Source of the DNA: Proteiniclasticum aestuarii
GTDB taxonomy: Bacteria; Bacillota; Clostridia; Clostridiales; Clostridiaceae
Assembly (NCBI RefSeq): GCF_017368455.1
Contig: NZ_JAFNJU010000004.1
Location: 124,001 to 188,000, forward strand
Direction of reading: 5' to 3'
DNA length: 64,000 nt
The notes beneath the pieces were generated by a model. That model was given only the letters and a program-made list of their open reading frames with translations, did no database searches and was not told the origin of the DNA. Positions within the stretch are counted from its first letter, which is position 1, and each line of letters starts with the position of its first letter. A program made the position numbers and the translations under genes. Shown here piece by piece: positions 1 through 7,656 of this stretch.

Positions 1-707
1 CTACCGATGAAGGAAGCCACGAACACATTCTGTGGTCTGTGATAGATTTCTCTGGGTTTGCCCAGATGCTGTATGATGCCATCCTTCATTACTGCGATCT
101 CATCGCTGATGGCCATGGCCTCTTCCTGGTCGTGGGTCACATAGACGGTGGTGATGCCCACCTTATGCTGGATGTCACGAATGGCTTCTCTCATCTCCAC
201 CCTGAGCTTTGCATCCAGGTTGGATAAAGGCTCATCCATGAGCAGCACATCCGGCTCTATGACCAGAGCTCTGGCCAGGGCCACACGCTGCTGCTGACCA
301 CCGGATAGCTTGTCCGGCTTGCGGTCGGCATAATCATAGATCTGCATCAGTTTCAGAAAGTGGTCGACTTTTGAGGTGATGGTCTCTTTATCCATTTTTC
401 TCTGTTTGAGACCAAATGCAACATTTTCACGGACGGTCAGATGCGGGAAAATCGCATAGTTCTGAAACACCATGCCGATGTTTCGTTTGCTTGGATCCAT
501 ATTGTTGATGAACGTTTCATTGAAATAGAATTCTCCGCCCTCGATGGTATTGAATCCGGCAATCATTCTCAGCAAAGTTGTTTTTCCGCATCCGGATGGA
601 CCCAGAAGGGTAAAGAGCTGTCCGTCCTTTACCCTCAGGCTCAAATCCTTTATCACCGTGATGCTGCCGAATCGTTTCACTGCATCATTAATGATAATTT
701 CACTCAT
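1..707 (-). CDS. ABC transporter ATP-binding protein (partial, 3' end outside window)
   Basis: This is the ATPase subunit of an ABC importer of the iron(III)/spermidine/phosphonate type, and it powers uptake of the ligand bound by the neighbouring lipoprotein. About 235 N-terminal residues are visible. They include Walker A GPSGCGKTT, the Q-loop region MVFQNYAIFPH, the signature LSGGQQQRVALARAL, Walker B VLLMDEPLSNLD and the switch region TVYVTHDQEEA. The start is ATG (MSEIII), with AAGGAG a few bases upstream. The gene lies 10 nt downstream of the binding-protein gene, so the two form an operon, and a permease is expected beyond the left edge. The substrate cannot be told from the ATPase. 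Confidence in the family is high. Confidence 0.93.
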   Translation of the reverse strand, partial: MSEIIINDAVKRFGSITVIKDLSLRVKDGQLFTLLGPSGCGKTTLLRMIAGFNTIEGGEFYFNETFINNMDPSKRNIGMVFQNYAIFPHLTVRENVAFGLKQRKMDKETITSKVDHFLKLMQIYDYADRKPDKLSGGQQQRVALARALVIEPDVLLMDEPLSNLDAKLRVEMREAIRDIQHKVGITTVYVTHDQEEAMAISDEIAVMKDGIIQHLGKPREIYHRPQNVFVASFIG

Positions 708-717
708 ATGAATCTCC

Positions 718-1731
718 TTATTTGTTCGATTCTATTTCTGCAAATATGGTCTTATACTTTTCCACCATTTCATCCTTATGCTCTCTTACATAATCAATAT
801 CCTCAGTGATGGTATTGATTTCACTCATAGGTGTCATGGTATCACTGGTCTCCACATCTTTCAGTACAGGTCGGTTGGTTGTCTGGGTTCCATATACATT
901 CTGAATTTCCTGGGAGATGATGAAGTCTATGAACAGCTTCGCATTGTCCATGTTCTTTGCGCCTTTGATGATGGCGGACCCTGCGGGAAGAAATACAGTT
1001 CCTTCTTCAGGATATACGATGGTGACATCGGCGCCGTTATTCAGAAGTGCAACAGATGGATCTTCATAGGTCAGCCCCACAACCATTTCTCCATCGGATA
1101 CGGATTTGTATACGTTGGAAGAACCGGAAGCCAGCTTACCATCGATGTTGGTGAAGAGTTCCTTGACATAATCCCAGACACCTTCATCTTCATATCCGCC
1201 CATGGCCAGAAGCATATTCGTCAGCTGGGCAAAAGCACTGGATGAACTGGCAGGGTCCGCTGTGGCGATCTTTCCTTTCAGCTCAGGATTGAGAAGGTCG
1301 GCATAACCGTTGATCTCCAGATCTCCGATGAGATTGTTGTTCACGATGAGCACACTGCCATCCAGAACATATGGCGTGATGTATCCGGTCTTGTTCTGGT
1401 AATCTTCTATGACCATATCATTATTGGGTGAGGTATAGGGTTCGAAAAGATTCTCATTCTGTGTGAATGTGGAGTATGCACCACCGAACATGACGTCTGC
1501 CACAGGGTTGTTCGCTTCAGAATTCATCTTTGTGAACAGTTCCCCCGTCCCTGCCTGAATCAGATCCACCTTGATGTCATACTTCTCTTCAAAAGCCGGA
1601 ATGGTGGAGGCGATAAGTCCTTCTGAGTTTGGAGAATACACCACCAGCGATTTGGAATCTCCCCCATCACTGGACCCGCAGCCTGCAAGGATCATTGTTG
1701 CAGTAAATAGAGCAGCCAATACTTTTTTCAT
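718..1731 (-). CDS. ABC transporter substrate-binding lipoprotein (AfuA/FbpA/PhnS-like)
   Basis: This is an extracellular solute-binding protein of 337 aa that delivers substrate to the ABC importer encoded just downstream. It has a lipoprotein signal: a short basic N-terminus, a hydrophobic core and lipobox LAGC with the acylated Cys at residue 18, followed by a Ser/Gly/Asp linker. The mature part begins SLVVYSPNSEG and contains AGTGELFTKMNSE and DVMFGGAYS. These resemble the family 1/6 binding proteins for ferric iron, 2-aminoethylphosphonate or sugar phosphates. The ligand is therefore open; a phosphorylated organic solute or Fe3+ is the best inference. It is the first gene of the operon, and the upstream 190 bp is shared with a divergent hydrolase gene. 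Confidence 0.9.
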   Translation of the reverse strand: MKKVLAALFTATMILAGCGSSDGGDSKSLVVYSPNSEGLIASTIPAFEEKYDIKVDLIQAGTGELFTKMNSEANNPVADVMFGGAYSTFTQNENLFEPYTSPNNDMVIEDYQNKTGYITPYVLDGSVLIVNNNLIGDLEINGYADLLNPELKGKIATADPASSSSAFAQLTNMLLAMGGYEDEGVWDYVKELFTNIDGKLASGSSNVYKSVSDGEMVVGLTYEDPSVALLNNGADVTIVYPEEGTVFLPAGSAIIKGAKNMDNAKLFIDFIISQEIQNVYGTQTTNRPVLKDVETSDTMTPMSEINTITEDIDYVREHKDEMVEKYKTIFAEIESNK

Positions 1732-1876
1732 TTCTCTTCCTCCTTGATATCTTGTTCGAAAACATCAGATAACGTTTTCATATCACCATTGTAAACTATT
1801 TTGTCCATTTCGTAAACGCATCCGTATTTCGTTCAAAAACTGTTCTCTTCTGATTCTCAAATCCTCTGAACTCATA

Positions 1877-1885
1877 TGATATGAT
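1877..1885 (+). promoter_or_regulatory. Extended -10 promoter (TGA-TATGAT)
   Basis: TGA followed by TATGAT fits an extended -10 element about 40 bp before the hydrolase start. No good -35 box is seen. This is pattern evidence only. Confidence 0.45.
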
Positions 1886-1925
1886 AGCGGAAACGGATAA
1901 CTTTTATTCTGAAGGAGGAAGACAA

Positions 1926-2909
1926 ATGTGCACAGCGATAACCTATAAAACAGAAGACAGCTATTTCGGCAGAAATCTGGATCTTCACTATTCCTATGAC
2001 GAGAAAGTCACCATAACACCAAGAAATTTCCCTTTCCATTTCAAAGCAGCAAGCCTCTCTCTGGAGCGGCACTATGCCATGATCGGCATGGCTACCATTA
2101 TAGACGGCTATCCATTGTATTATGAGGCATCCAATGAAAAGGGCGTAAGCATGGCTGGACTGAATTTCCCTGGAAATGCGGTCTTCAAGCCTTTTGATGA
2201 GAACAGAACCAACATTTCGCCCTATGAGTTCATCCCCTATATTCTGGGACAATGCAAGAACATGTCTGAGGTGAGAGAACTCCTTTCAAAGATGAATCTT
2301 GTGGATATTCCTTTCAGCAAGGACCTTCCCTTGGCACCCCTACATTATATGATTGCCCATGGGGAGGAATCTCTCACTATTGAAGCGGTGGAAGAAGGAC
2401 TGAAGATTTACGACAATCCTGTGGGTGTTCTGACGAACAACCCTCCTTTTCCTTACCATCTCCAGCGGCTTCAGGACTTCATGCACGTCACGAGCCATGC
2501 CCCCGAAAATCTGTTTTCTCCTAAGATCAAGCTCAGAGCAGACAGTCTTGGCATGGGCAGTATAGGGCTTCCTGGAGATTATTCCTCAAACTCCAGGTTC
2601 ATCCGCGCTGCTTTCGTGAAGCTGAACTCCCCTTCTCCTTCTTCCGAGAGGGAGAGCGTCCATCAGTTCTTCCACATTCTCTCCTCGGTCTTTCAGCCTA
2701 AGGGCTGTTCTCTGGTCGATGATGAGCACTATGAGTATACGATCTACAGCTCCTGCATCAATACGGACAAAGGGATCTACTACTACAGAACCTATGACGA
2801 TTCTGAGATCCATGCGGTGAAACTGTTCCTGGAAGATCTGGAATCCACTGGACTGACGTCCTACCCGCTGGCCCAGCCGAAAGGCTTCCATGTTCAGAAT
2901 CCCAAATAG
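1926..2909 (+). CDS. Choloylglycine hydrolase family protein (bile salt hydrolase / penicillin V acylase)
   Basis: This is an Ntn hydrolase that cleaves amide bonds, such as the glycine or taurine conjugates of bile acids. The start is set at ATG 1926 because the second codon is Cys: after Met removal, Cys becomes the N-terminal nucleophile. GAAGGAGGAA lies just upstream. An upstream in-frame ATG at 1881 would bury the Cys and is rejected. Conserved features are FGRNLD at residues 14-19, GLNFPGN at 78-84, the PLAPLHYM segment, VLTNNPPFPY and the late SNSRFIRAAF with the catalytic-site Arg. The length, 327 aa, is normal for the family. The pattern is closer to bile salt hydrolases than to penicillin acylases, but substrate preference cannot be proven from sequence. 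It has its own promoter and no partner gene. Confidence 0.88.
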   Translation: MCTAITYKTEDSYFGRNLDLHYSYDEKVTITPRNFPFHFKAASLSLERHYAMIGMATIIDGYPLYYEASNEKGVSMAGLNFPGNAVFKPFDENRTNISPYEFIPYILGQCKNMSEVRELLSKMNLVDIPFSKDLPLAPLHYMIAHGEESLTIEAVEEGLKIYDNPVGVLTNNPPFPYHLQRLQDFMHVTSHAPENLFSPKIKLRADSLGMGSIGLPGDYSSNSRFIRAAFVKLNSPSPSSERESVHQFFHILSSVFQPKGCSLVDDEHYEYTIYSSCINTDKGIYYYRTYDDSEIHAVKLFLEDLESTGLTSYPLAQPKGFHVQNPK

Positions 2910-3023
2910 CATCCAGAGGTACAGATTCTCCTTTTCTGACCCACTGCATATCAGAACTGGTCTGCAGGAGAACTCCGAGGGCAGAGACTGTTCCTTGCTG
3001 TCAGAAAAGAATCCGTTCCTGTA

Positions 3024-3032
3024 TGGTATGAT
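3024..3032 (+). promoter_or_regulatory. Extended -10 promoter (TGG-TATGAT)
   Basis: TGG followed by TATGAT lies about 30 bp before the aldo/keto reductase start. There is no clear -35. A second TATAAT at 3041-3046 touches the ribosome binding site and is less likely to be used. Confidence 0.4.
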
Positions 3033-3061
3033 GGAATCACTATAATAAAGGAGATTGATTA

Positions 3062-3937
3062 ATGAATACATATACTTTATCCAATGGATTCGAAATCCCG
3101 GTGATCGGATACGGCACCTGGCAGAATGAGGATCCCAAGGAATGCATACGTGGCGTGAAGGATGCCTTAGCAGTGGGATTCAGGCACATAGACTGCGCCA
3201 GAGCCTACGCCAATGAAGATCTGGTGGGGCAGGGAATCCGTGAAAGCGGTGTGCCCAGAGAAGAGATCTTTCTCACCGGCAAACTGAGAAACGCTGCCCA
3301 TGGCTACGAAAATGTCCTGAGAGAAGTGGAAACGACCCTGAAAGATCTGGGCACCGATTATCTCGACCTCTATCTCATCCACTGGCCGGTGGTCAAAGGG
3401 CATAAAAGCGACTGGAAAGAAGATAATATCGAGACCTGGAGAGCCTTCGAGAAACTCTATGAAGAAGGAAAACTGAAAGCCATAGGCGTCAGTAACTTCT
3501 CCAGAGAGCATCTCGAGAATCTTCTGGAAAACGCGAAAATCAAGCCCATGGTGAATCAGATTCTCATTCACCCCGGTGTGCTCCTTGATGAAGATATGGC
3601 CTTCTGCAGAGAAAACGGGATTCTTCTGGAAGGATACTCACCCCTTTCTCCCATCCATACACTAAGTGAAGAGGAAACCTTCAAAGAGATCTTGAGAAAC
3701 CATGGGAAGACGCCCGCACAGGTGCTGCTTCGCTTCGTACTGGAGCTGGGTGCTCTTCCTCTTACAAAAACCATCCATAGGTCCAGAATGGAAGAAAACA
3801 TCGACGTATTGGACTTCTCCCTCACGGAAAAAGAGATGGACTACCTGAAATCCTGGTCTCATCCGGATTTTTCTCCAAGAGATAACGTGAATGAACGTCC
3901 CCCTCAGAAGCTGGATGAAGTGCTGGCTGGAAAATAA
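3062..3937 (+). CDS. Aldo/keto reductase (2,5-diketo-D-gluconate reductase-like)
   Basis: This is a cytosolic NAD(P)H-dependent carbonyl reductase with a TIM-barrel fold, 291 aa. The catalytic tetrad is complete: Asp44 and Tyr49 in HIDCARAYANE, Lys74 in LTGKLRN, and His107 in LYLIHWP. IGVSNFSREHLE and the C-terminal TKTIHRSRMEEN fit the cofactor phosphate-binding end. AAAGGAG precedes the start by about 8 nt. The gene is a single unit with its own promoter and a strong downstream terminator. The physiological aldehyde or ketone is unknown. A second, only distantly similar reductase of this superfamily lies at 6.7-7.6 kb on the other strand. Confidence 0.93.
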   Translation: MNTYTLSNGFEIPVIGYGTWQNEDPKECIRGVKDALAVGFRHIDCARAYANEDLVGQGIRESGVPREEIFLTGKLRNAAHGYENVLREVETTLKDLGTDYLDLYLIHWPVVKGHKSDWKEDNIETWRAFEKLYEEGKLKAIGVSNFSREHLENLLENAKIKPMVNQILIHPGVLLDEDMAFCRENGILLEGYSPLSPIHTLSEEETFKEILRNHGKTPAQVLLRFVLELGALPLTKTIHRSRMEENIDVLDFSLTEKEMDYLKSWSHPDFSPRDNVNERPPQKLDEVLAGK

Positions 3938-4097
3938 TAGTTGTAATGAACCTGCTTCTGACTCCATGAACAGATCAGCCATCTCGAATACCCTAATCAG
4001 GTGTCACCCGCGGATCTTTTCAGTGCACTGATACTGATCACACCATAGATCCGTAATCATTAAGGGAGTACACCGGTTTCGATATCTTTCATAATTC

Positions 4098-4145
4098 AAG
4101 AAAAAGCAGCATCTCTGATAATGATTCAGGGATGCTGCTTTTCTT
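4098..4145 (+). terminator. Rho-independent terminator
   Basis: A 13-bp stem, AAAAAGCAGCATC pairing with GATGCTGCTTTT, is followed by TTCTT. It lies 160 bp after the aldo/keto reductase. The flanking A and T runs would let it work in both directions. Confidence 0.75.
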
Positions 4146-4273
4146 ACATGACTGTACGATTATTTCTACTTTTCTCATCCATAGCCCGCTCAGCAGGAAG
4201 ATCTCCTGTTCTGGTTAAAAATGAGCTTATGCATTCTTATTTCTGATTTATCGGAGATTTTCTCCTGCATTTT

Positions 4274-4282
4274 TGCTACAAT
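4274..4282 (+). promoter_or_regulatory. Extended -10 promoter of the MATE gene
   Basis: TGC followed by TACAAT places transcription start near 4289. That gives a leader of about 130 nt before the preferred start codon at 4419. Confidence 0.45.
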
Positions 4283-4288
4283 GTATAG

Positions 4289-4418
4289 AGATTATCGGAT
4301 CCGTTTCGAACGGTAGGATTACTCGGAATCATCCCTGAGCAGATCGCCTGAATCTTCAGGTGAGCGTATATCAACCGGTTGCCTAATAATGAAATCAGAC
4401 TGGATTTTGGAGGCCTTC
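4289..4418 (+). promoter_or_regulatory. Structured 5' leader of MATE exporter gene; candidate riboswitch (guanidine-IV/mepA type possible)
   Basis: The leader shows three consecutive hairpins. The first is CCGTT-TCG-AACGG at 4301-4313. The second is a bulged CTCGG/CCTGAG stem at 4323-4339. The third is CGCCTGAA-TC-TTCAGGTG at 4345-4362. The palindrome AACCGGTT (4373-4380) follows, and then the GGAGG ribosome site at 4409-4413. Known biology: clostridial MATE genes are a typical setting for the guanidine-IV (mepA) riboswitch. I cannot match the consensus from memory, so the class is an inference. No T-rich terminator is seen inside the leader, which would point to control of translation. Confidence 0.4.
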
Positions 4419-5792
4419 ATGAAAGATAACAACACTTCCTTCTATAAAAAAATGCTCTATTTCGCTCTACCCGTCACCCTGCAGCTGCTTATCACTTCCG
4501 GACTCAATATGGTGGATTCTCTTATGGTGGGTGGACTTGGTGTCACTGCCATCGCCGCAGTGGGCATCGCCAATAAGTACTCTCAGTTTCTCATCATTAC
4601 CCTCGCTGGCTTTGTCAGTGGGGCGTCCATCTTCTCCGCCCAGTATTTCGGCAGAAAGGACAAAGACGGCGTGAAGAGGACCCTGGACCTGGTCTTTATC
4701 TATGTGACGCTGTTCTCGCTTTTCTTCGGCGCAGTGACACTCTTCTTTACAAAAGAGATCCTGGGCATTTTCTCCAGCGATCCCGTCGTCATCGATTCCG
4801 CCGTCTCCTATGTGAGAATCATCGCTTTCACCTATCTTCTGACAGGGTGGAGCATGCTTTTCGGTGTGATACTGAAAACCATGGGGATTGTGCATAAACC
4901 CACTGCCTACAGCATCACAGCACTCATCGTGAACACTTTTTTCAACTGGGTGCTCATCTATGGAGCGCTGGGGTTTCCGGAGCTTGGTATAAAGGGTGCT
5001 GCCTTTGCCACCCTTCTCGCCCGTCTGATTCAGACGCTGCTCCTTCTTCAGCTTCTCTTCAAAGAAAAGCTCGTCGGAAGAAAGACCTACGGGACTCAGA
5101 AGAACTACGGATTCACACGCAGATACTTTGCGCTCACCCTGCCCTCCATTTTCAATCATCTCACCTGGACCCTGGGCGACATCACCTTCTTCTATATCTT
5201 CACCCAGGTGGGCACCAATGAAACTGCAGCTGTTGCCCTTGTTGACCCTCTTGTGTTCATCTTCGTCTGCGTCTATACCGGCATCAGTGACGCTTCCTCT
5301 GTGATGATCGGTCATGAGCTGGGGAAGAAATCCTTTGAGAAGGCAAAGGAATATGCAGGGAAATTCCTGCTTCTTACGCTGAAGCTCTCGGCTTTGACCG
5401 CTTCACTCATTCTGCTCTTCAGCCCGAGACTGCTTACGCTGTACAACATCACTCCGGAGGTGGAAGAGCTTGCAAGGACCCTTCTCTTCATCTTTGCCGG
5501 GCTCTCCGCCTTCAAGCACCAGAACTATGTGAACAATGTCGGAATCCTCCGCGTGGGCGGAGATACCACCTATGTACTCTGGCTGGATACCCTGACTGTA
5601 TGGGCTTTCAGTATTCCGATCACATTCTACCTGCTTTCGATCTCCGCCCCCTTCCCGCTGATCTATTTCTCCGCAGGAGCGCATGAAATCCTTCGTATCT
5701 TCTTTGGTCTGTCTCGTACCAGAAGCGGTAAATGGGTAAACTCTCTGGTGGATGACACTGTGGATGGAAAATCTCAGGCAGAGATCTTATGA
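4419..5792 (+). CDS. MATE family multidrug/toxin exporter
   Basis: This is a twelve-helix membrane antiporter (457 aa) that would export cationic or toxic organic compounds using a Na+ or H+ gradient. The start is ATG 4419 because GGAGG lies 5 nt upstream. An earlier in-frame ATG at 4389 has no ribosome site and adds residues unlike the family. The sequence carries the MATE pattern: ALPVTLQLLITSGLNMVDSL near the N-terminus, AQYFGRKD after the second helix, and a second half with LPSIFNHLTW and GHELGKKSFEKA. The leader may sense a ligand (see the leader entry). No regulator gene is next to it, and the substrate is unknown. Confidence 0.92.
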   Translation: MKDNNTSFYKKMLYFALPVTLQLLITSGLNMVDSLMVGGLGVTAIAAVGIANKYSQFLIITLAGFVSGASIFSAQYFGRKDKDGVKRTLDLVFIYVTLFSLFFGAVTLFFTKEILGIFSSDPVVIDSAVSYVRIIAFTYLLTGWSMLFGVILKTMGIVHKPTAYSITALIVNTFFNWVLIYGALGFPELGIKGAAFATLLARLIQTLLLLQLLFKEKLVGRKTYGTQKNYGFTRRYFALTLPSIFNHLTWTLGDITFFYIFTQVGTNETAAVALVDPLVFIFVCVYTGISDASSVMIGHELGKKSFEKAKEYAGKFLLLTLKLSALTASLILLFSPRLLTLYNITPEVEELARTLLFIFAGLSAFKHQNYVNNVGILRVGGDTTYVLWLDTLTVWAFSIPITFYLLSISAPFPLIYFSAGAHEILRIFFGLSRTRSGKWVNSLVDDTVDGKSQAEIL

Positions 5793-5918
5793 ACTCTTTT
5801 ATCAGATCCTTCTCCTCATGAATAGCTGGGCGATTCCGAGGGATATAAACTGTACAAAGAAGATCTCATGCCTGAGTCTCGAAATCATCCTATTAACCGA
5901 AAATATTATGATTAAAGC

Positions 5919-5969
5919 AAGCGAAAAAGCAGCATTTCTCTCCGAGAAACACTGCTTTTTCGCTTTTTA
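5919..5969 (+). terminator. Rho-independent terminator after MATE gene
   Basis: A long stem is formed by AAGCGAAAAAGCAG and CTGCTTTTTCGCTT, extended inward by TTTCTC/GAGAAA, and ends in a T run. It sits 130 bp after the MATE stop and may also serve the convergent DUF1648 gene. Confidence 0.8.
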
Positions 5970-6018
5970 AGAATCCGGGTCAAACTGCCTGATAGGATGT
6001 TCTTCTGATGTTTACAGG

Positions 6019-6300
6019 CTAAAGATTCATAATAAATGTAACACCAAAAACAGCAATACCAATGAAAGAAACAAAGAGTGACTTTCCTTCTTCTTTCATA
6101 TAGTAATAGATTGCACCTCCGGCAGTCAGGGCAAAGGGAATCAGAAGCCCCACATATTTACTGGCGTTGTTTCCCATGGACCCATCCATCTGAATCTGAA
6201 GACCTATGGTCTCTGGCAGTATTATGATTCCTATGATATACAAAGCCAGGGCAATCAGAACGAGAGCTCCACTAAGCATGATTCGACCATTTTTACTCAT
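6019..6300 (-). CDS. DUF1648-like small membrane protein
   Basis: This is a 93-aa protein with three predicted hydrophobic helices. The segment ILPETIGLQIQMDGSMGN followed by ASKYVGLLIP matches the DUF1648 pattern (LP-x-TIPxHF..G..d..gSK) known from SdpI-type immunity proteins and many uncharacterised Firmicutes membrane proteins. The start is placed at the internal ATG (MSKNGRIM), which has AAGGAAG upstream. A longer in-frame start at 6381 adds a polar, non-family extension and lacks a ribosome site. The SdpI domain normally next to DUF1648 is absent. Function is unknown. It is a single gene convergent with the MATE gene. Confidence 0.65.
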   Translation of the reverse strand: MSKNGRIMLSGALVLIALALYIIGIIILPETIGLQIQMDGSMGNNASKYVGLLIPFALTAGGAIYYYMKEEGKSLFVSFIGIAVFGVTFIMNL

Positions 6301-6474
6301 ATTGCACTTCCTTCCATTATTGTTAATATTACTAAAACCACTTTTCTCAATACTTACACCTAAATCTAAATCATTTTCCATAAGACATCAGTTATTGATT
6401 AAATTATAACACTATCTGAAACCGATATTAATTTTTAAGAAAAAAACACACCCGTTAATGAAAGTAAATAAGTT

Positions 6475-6511
6475 AAAAGCAGCTCCCCTCATCACAAGGG
6501 AAGCTGCTTTT
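6475..6511 (-). terminator. Rho-independent terminator after tRNA-Ser
   Basis: Read on the minus strand, AAAAGCAGCTTCCCTT pairs with GGGGAGCTGCTTTT just after the tRNA 3' end, and the T run is part of the stem end. Confidence 0.75.
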
Positions 6512-6517
6512 CATTTC

Positions 6518-6608
6518 TGGCGGAGAGAGAGGGATTCGAACCCTCGGTACGCGGTTAGCGTACAAAAGTTTTCGAGACTTTCACCTTCGACCTCTCGGAC
6601 ATCTCTCC
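6518..6608 (-). tRNA. tRNA-Ser (anticodon CGA)
   Basis: This class II tRNA can be folded by eye. The acceptor stem is GGAGAGA/TCTCTCC, with discriminator G and an encoded CCA end. The D arm contains GAGAGGTCGAAGGTG. The anticodon stem AAAGT/ACTTT encloses the loop CTCGAAA, giving anticodon CGA (reads UCG). The long variable arm is GTACGC-TAACC-GCGTAC, and the T arm is GAGGG-TTCGAAT-CCCTC. The long variable arm confirms the serine type. Confidence 0.97.
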
Positions 6609-6619
6609 ACAACAGAACT

Positions 6620-6649
6620 AGTATACCTTTTTTTAGGGTGTTTTGACAA
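6620..6649 (-). promoter_or_regulatory. Promoter of tRNA-Ser
   Basis: On the minus strand, -35 TTGTCA and -10 TATACT are separated by 18 bp and end 11 bp before the tRNA 5' end. Confidence 0.7.
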
Positions 6650-6654
6650 GAGAG

Positions 6655-6690
6655 AAGTGCAATCTTACCAGACATAAGACTGCACTTTTT
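6655..6690 (-). terminator. Hairpin after aldo/keto reductase
   Basis: AAGTGCA..CTTA pairs with TAAG..TGCACTT immediately after the reductase stop. The T run is better on the plus strand than on the minus strand, so use as a leftward terminator is plausible but not certain. Confidence 0.5.
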
Positions 6691-6695
6691 TCTGT

Positions 6696-7610
6696 CTATC
6701 TGAAAATCGTACTGATTTCTTGGAACTCCTCTTCCGTGACCTTCACCTTTCTCGTCTTCTGATTGGCTCTGATCTGATCCGCTTGCTTCGCTCCTGGAAT
6801 CACTGCATCAATGAAGTCCGTTTCCAGATACCAGGCCAGTACCAGCTGATAGACTTCGCAGTCCTTTTCCCGTGCCATTCTCCTCAGCAGATCGATCTTT
6901 CTCAGGTTCTCCTCGTACTTGGTGGAGAAATTGAGATTCTTTCTTCTTCTTTCGGGAATCTCCGTTTCCATCGTGTATTTTCCGGTCAGAAGACCAGCTG
7001 CCAGAGGAAAATATGGAATAAAGGCGATGTTGTTTCTCCTCAGATAGGGAATGAACTTCTCTTCCTTGTCTCTAACCAGAAGATTGTACTCATCCTGAAC
7101 CACATCGATGTATCCGTCTCTGTTGGCTTCCTCGATCTGTTCCAGAGAAAAATTGGACACGCCGATTTCACGGATGATGCCTTTCTCTCTGAGCTTCTGG
7201 AGGGCTCCTACAGCCTCGTACTTCGGTGTCTTCTCATCAGGAAAGTGGATGTAGTAGATGTCGATATAATCGGTCTTAAGCCGTTTCAGGGACTTGTAGA
7301 CCTCCTCCACCAGAAAGTCCGGATGGTTGTCCACCACAATCTCTCCCTTTTCCATTCTGTGCGCACCTTTTGTTGCCAGAAGGATCTTGTTTCTCGCATT
7401 GCACTTCTTCAGCACATCACCGATGACTTCCTCGGAACCGCCCATGCCGTAGTAGTAGGCCGTGTCGAAAAAGTTCACCCCCAGGTCCAGCGCCGTCAGA
7501 ATCATGTTATGGGATTCCTCGTCGCTGATGGGATTGTAGCCGGGATTGCCCACCGCATTGGTGCCCAGCCCCACCGGATTCAGCTGAAAATCGTTGTAGA
7601 TTTCATTCAT
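6696..7610 (-). CDS. Aldo/keto reductase (second, distinct subfamily)
   Basis: This is a cytosolic NAD(P)H-dependent oxidoreductase of 304 aa. The catalytic tetrad is present: Asp49 and Tyr54 in NFFDTAYYYG, Lys81 in LLATKGAH, and His122 in YYIHFPD. EIGVSNFSLEQIEEA and the late VIPGAKQADQI are typical of the YdhF/Tas-like branch rather than the diketogluconate-reductase branch seen at 3.1 kb. GGG..GAGAGA lies before the start. It lies downstream of the YhaO/YhaN pair on the same strand (46 bp gap), so it may be cotranscribed. Its substrate is unknown. Confidence 0.92.
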   Translation of the reverse strand: MNEIYNDFQLNPVGLGTNAVGNPGYNPISDEESHNMILTALDLGVNFFDTAYYYGMGGSEEVIGDVLKKCNARNKILLATKGAHRMEKGEIVVDNHPDFLVEEVYKSLKRLKTDYIDIYYIHFPDEKTPKYEAVGALQKLREKGIIREIGVSNFSLEQIEEANRDGYIDVVQDEYNLLVRDKEEKFIPYLRRNNIAFIPYFPLAAGLLTGKYTMETEIPERRRKNLNFSTKYEENLRKIDLLRRMAREKDCEVYQLVLAWYLETDFIDAVIPGAKQADQIRANQKTRKVKVTEEEFQEISTIFR

Positions 7611-7656
7611 TCTCTCATCCCTCTTTTCCTTCTTTTCTTTCTATTCTACCATAGCT

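Larger units (their letters stand above)
3938..4418. other. Intergenic region with terminator, promoter and MATE leader
   Basis: There is no gene in these 480 bp. They hold a bidirectional-looking terminator (4098-4145), an extended -10 promoter (4274-4282) and a folded 5' leader (4289-4418) for the MATE exporter. The first 160 bp show nothing recognisable. Confidence 0.7.

Noticed and set aside
4467..5315. 282-codon minus-strand ORF opposite the MATE gene
   Set aside because: It is antisense to a clear membrane protein gene, rich in His/Asp/Gly from codon mirroring, with no ribosome site.
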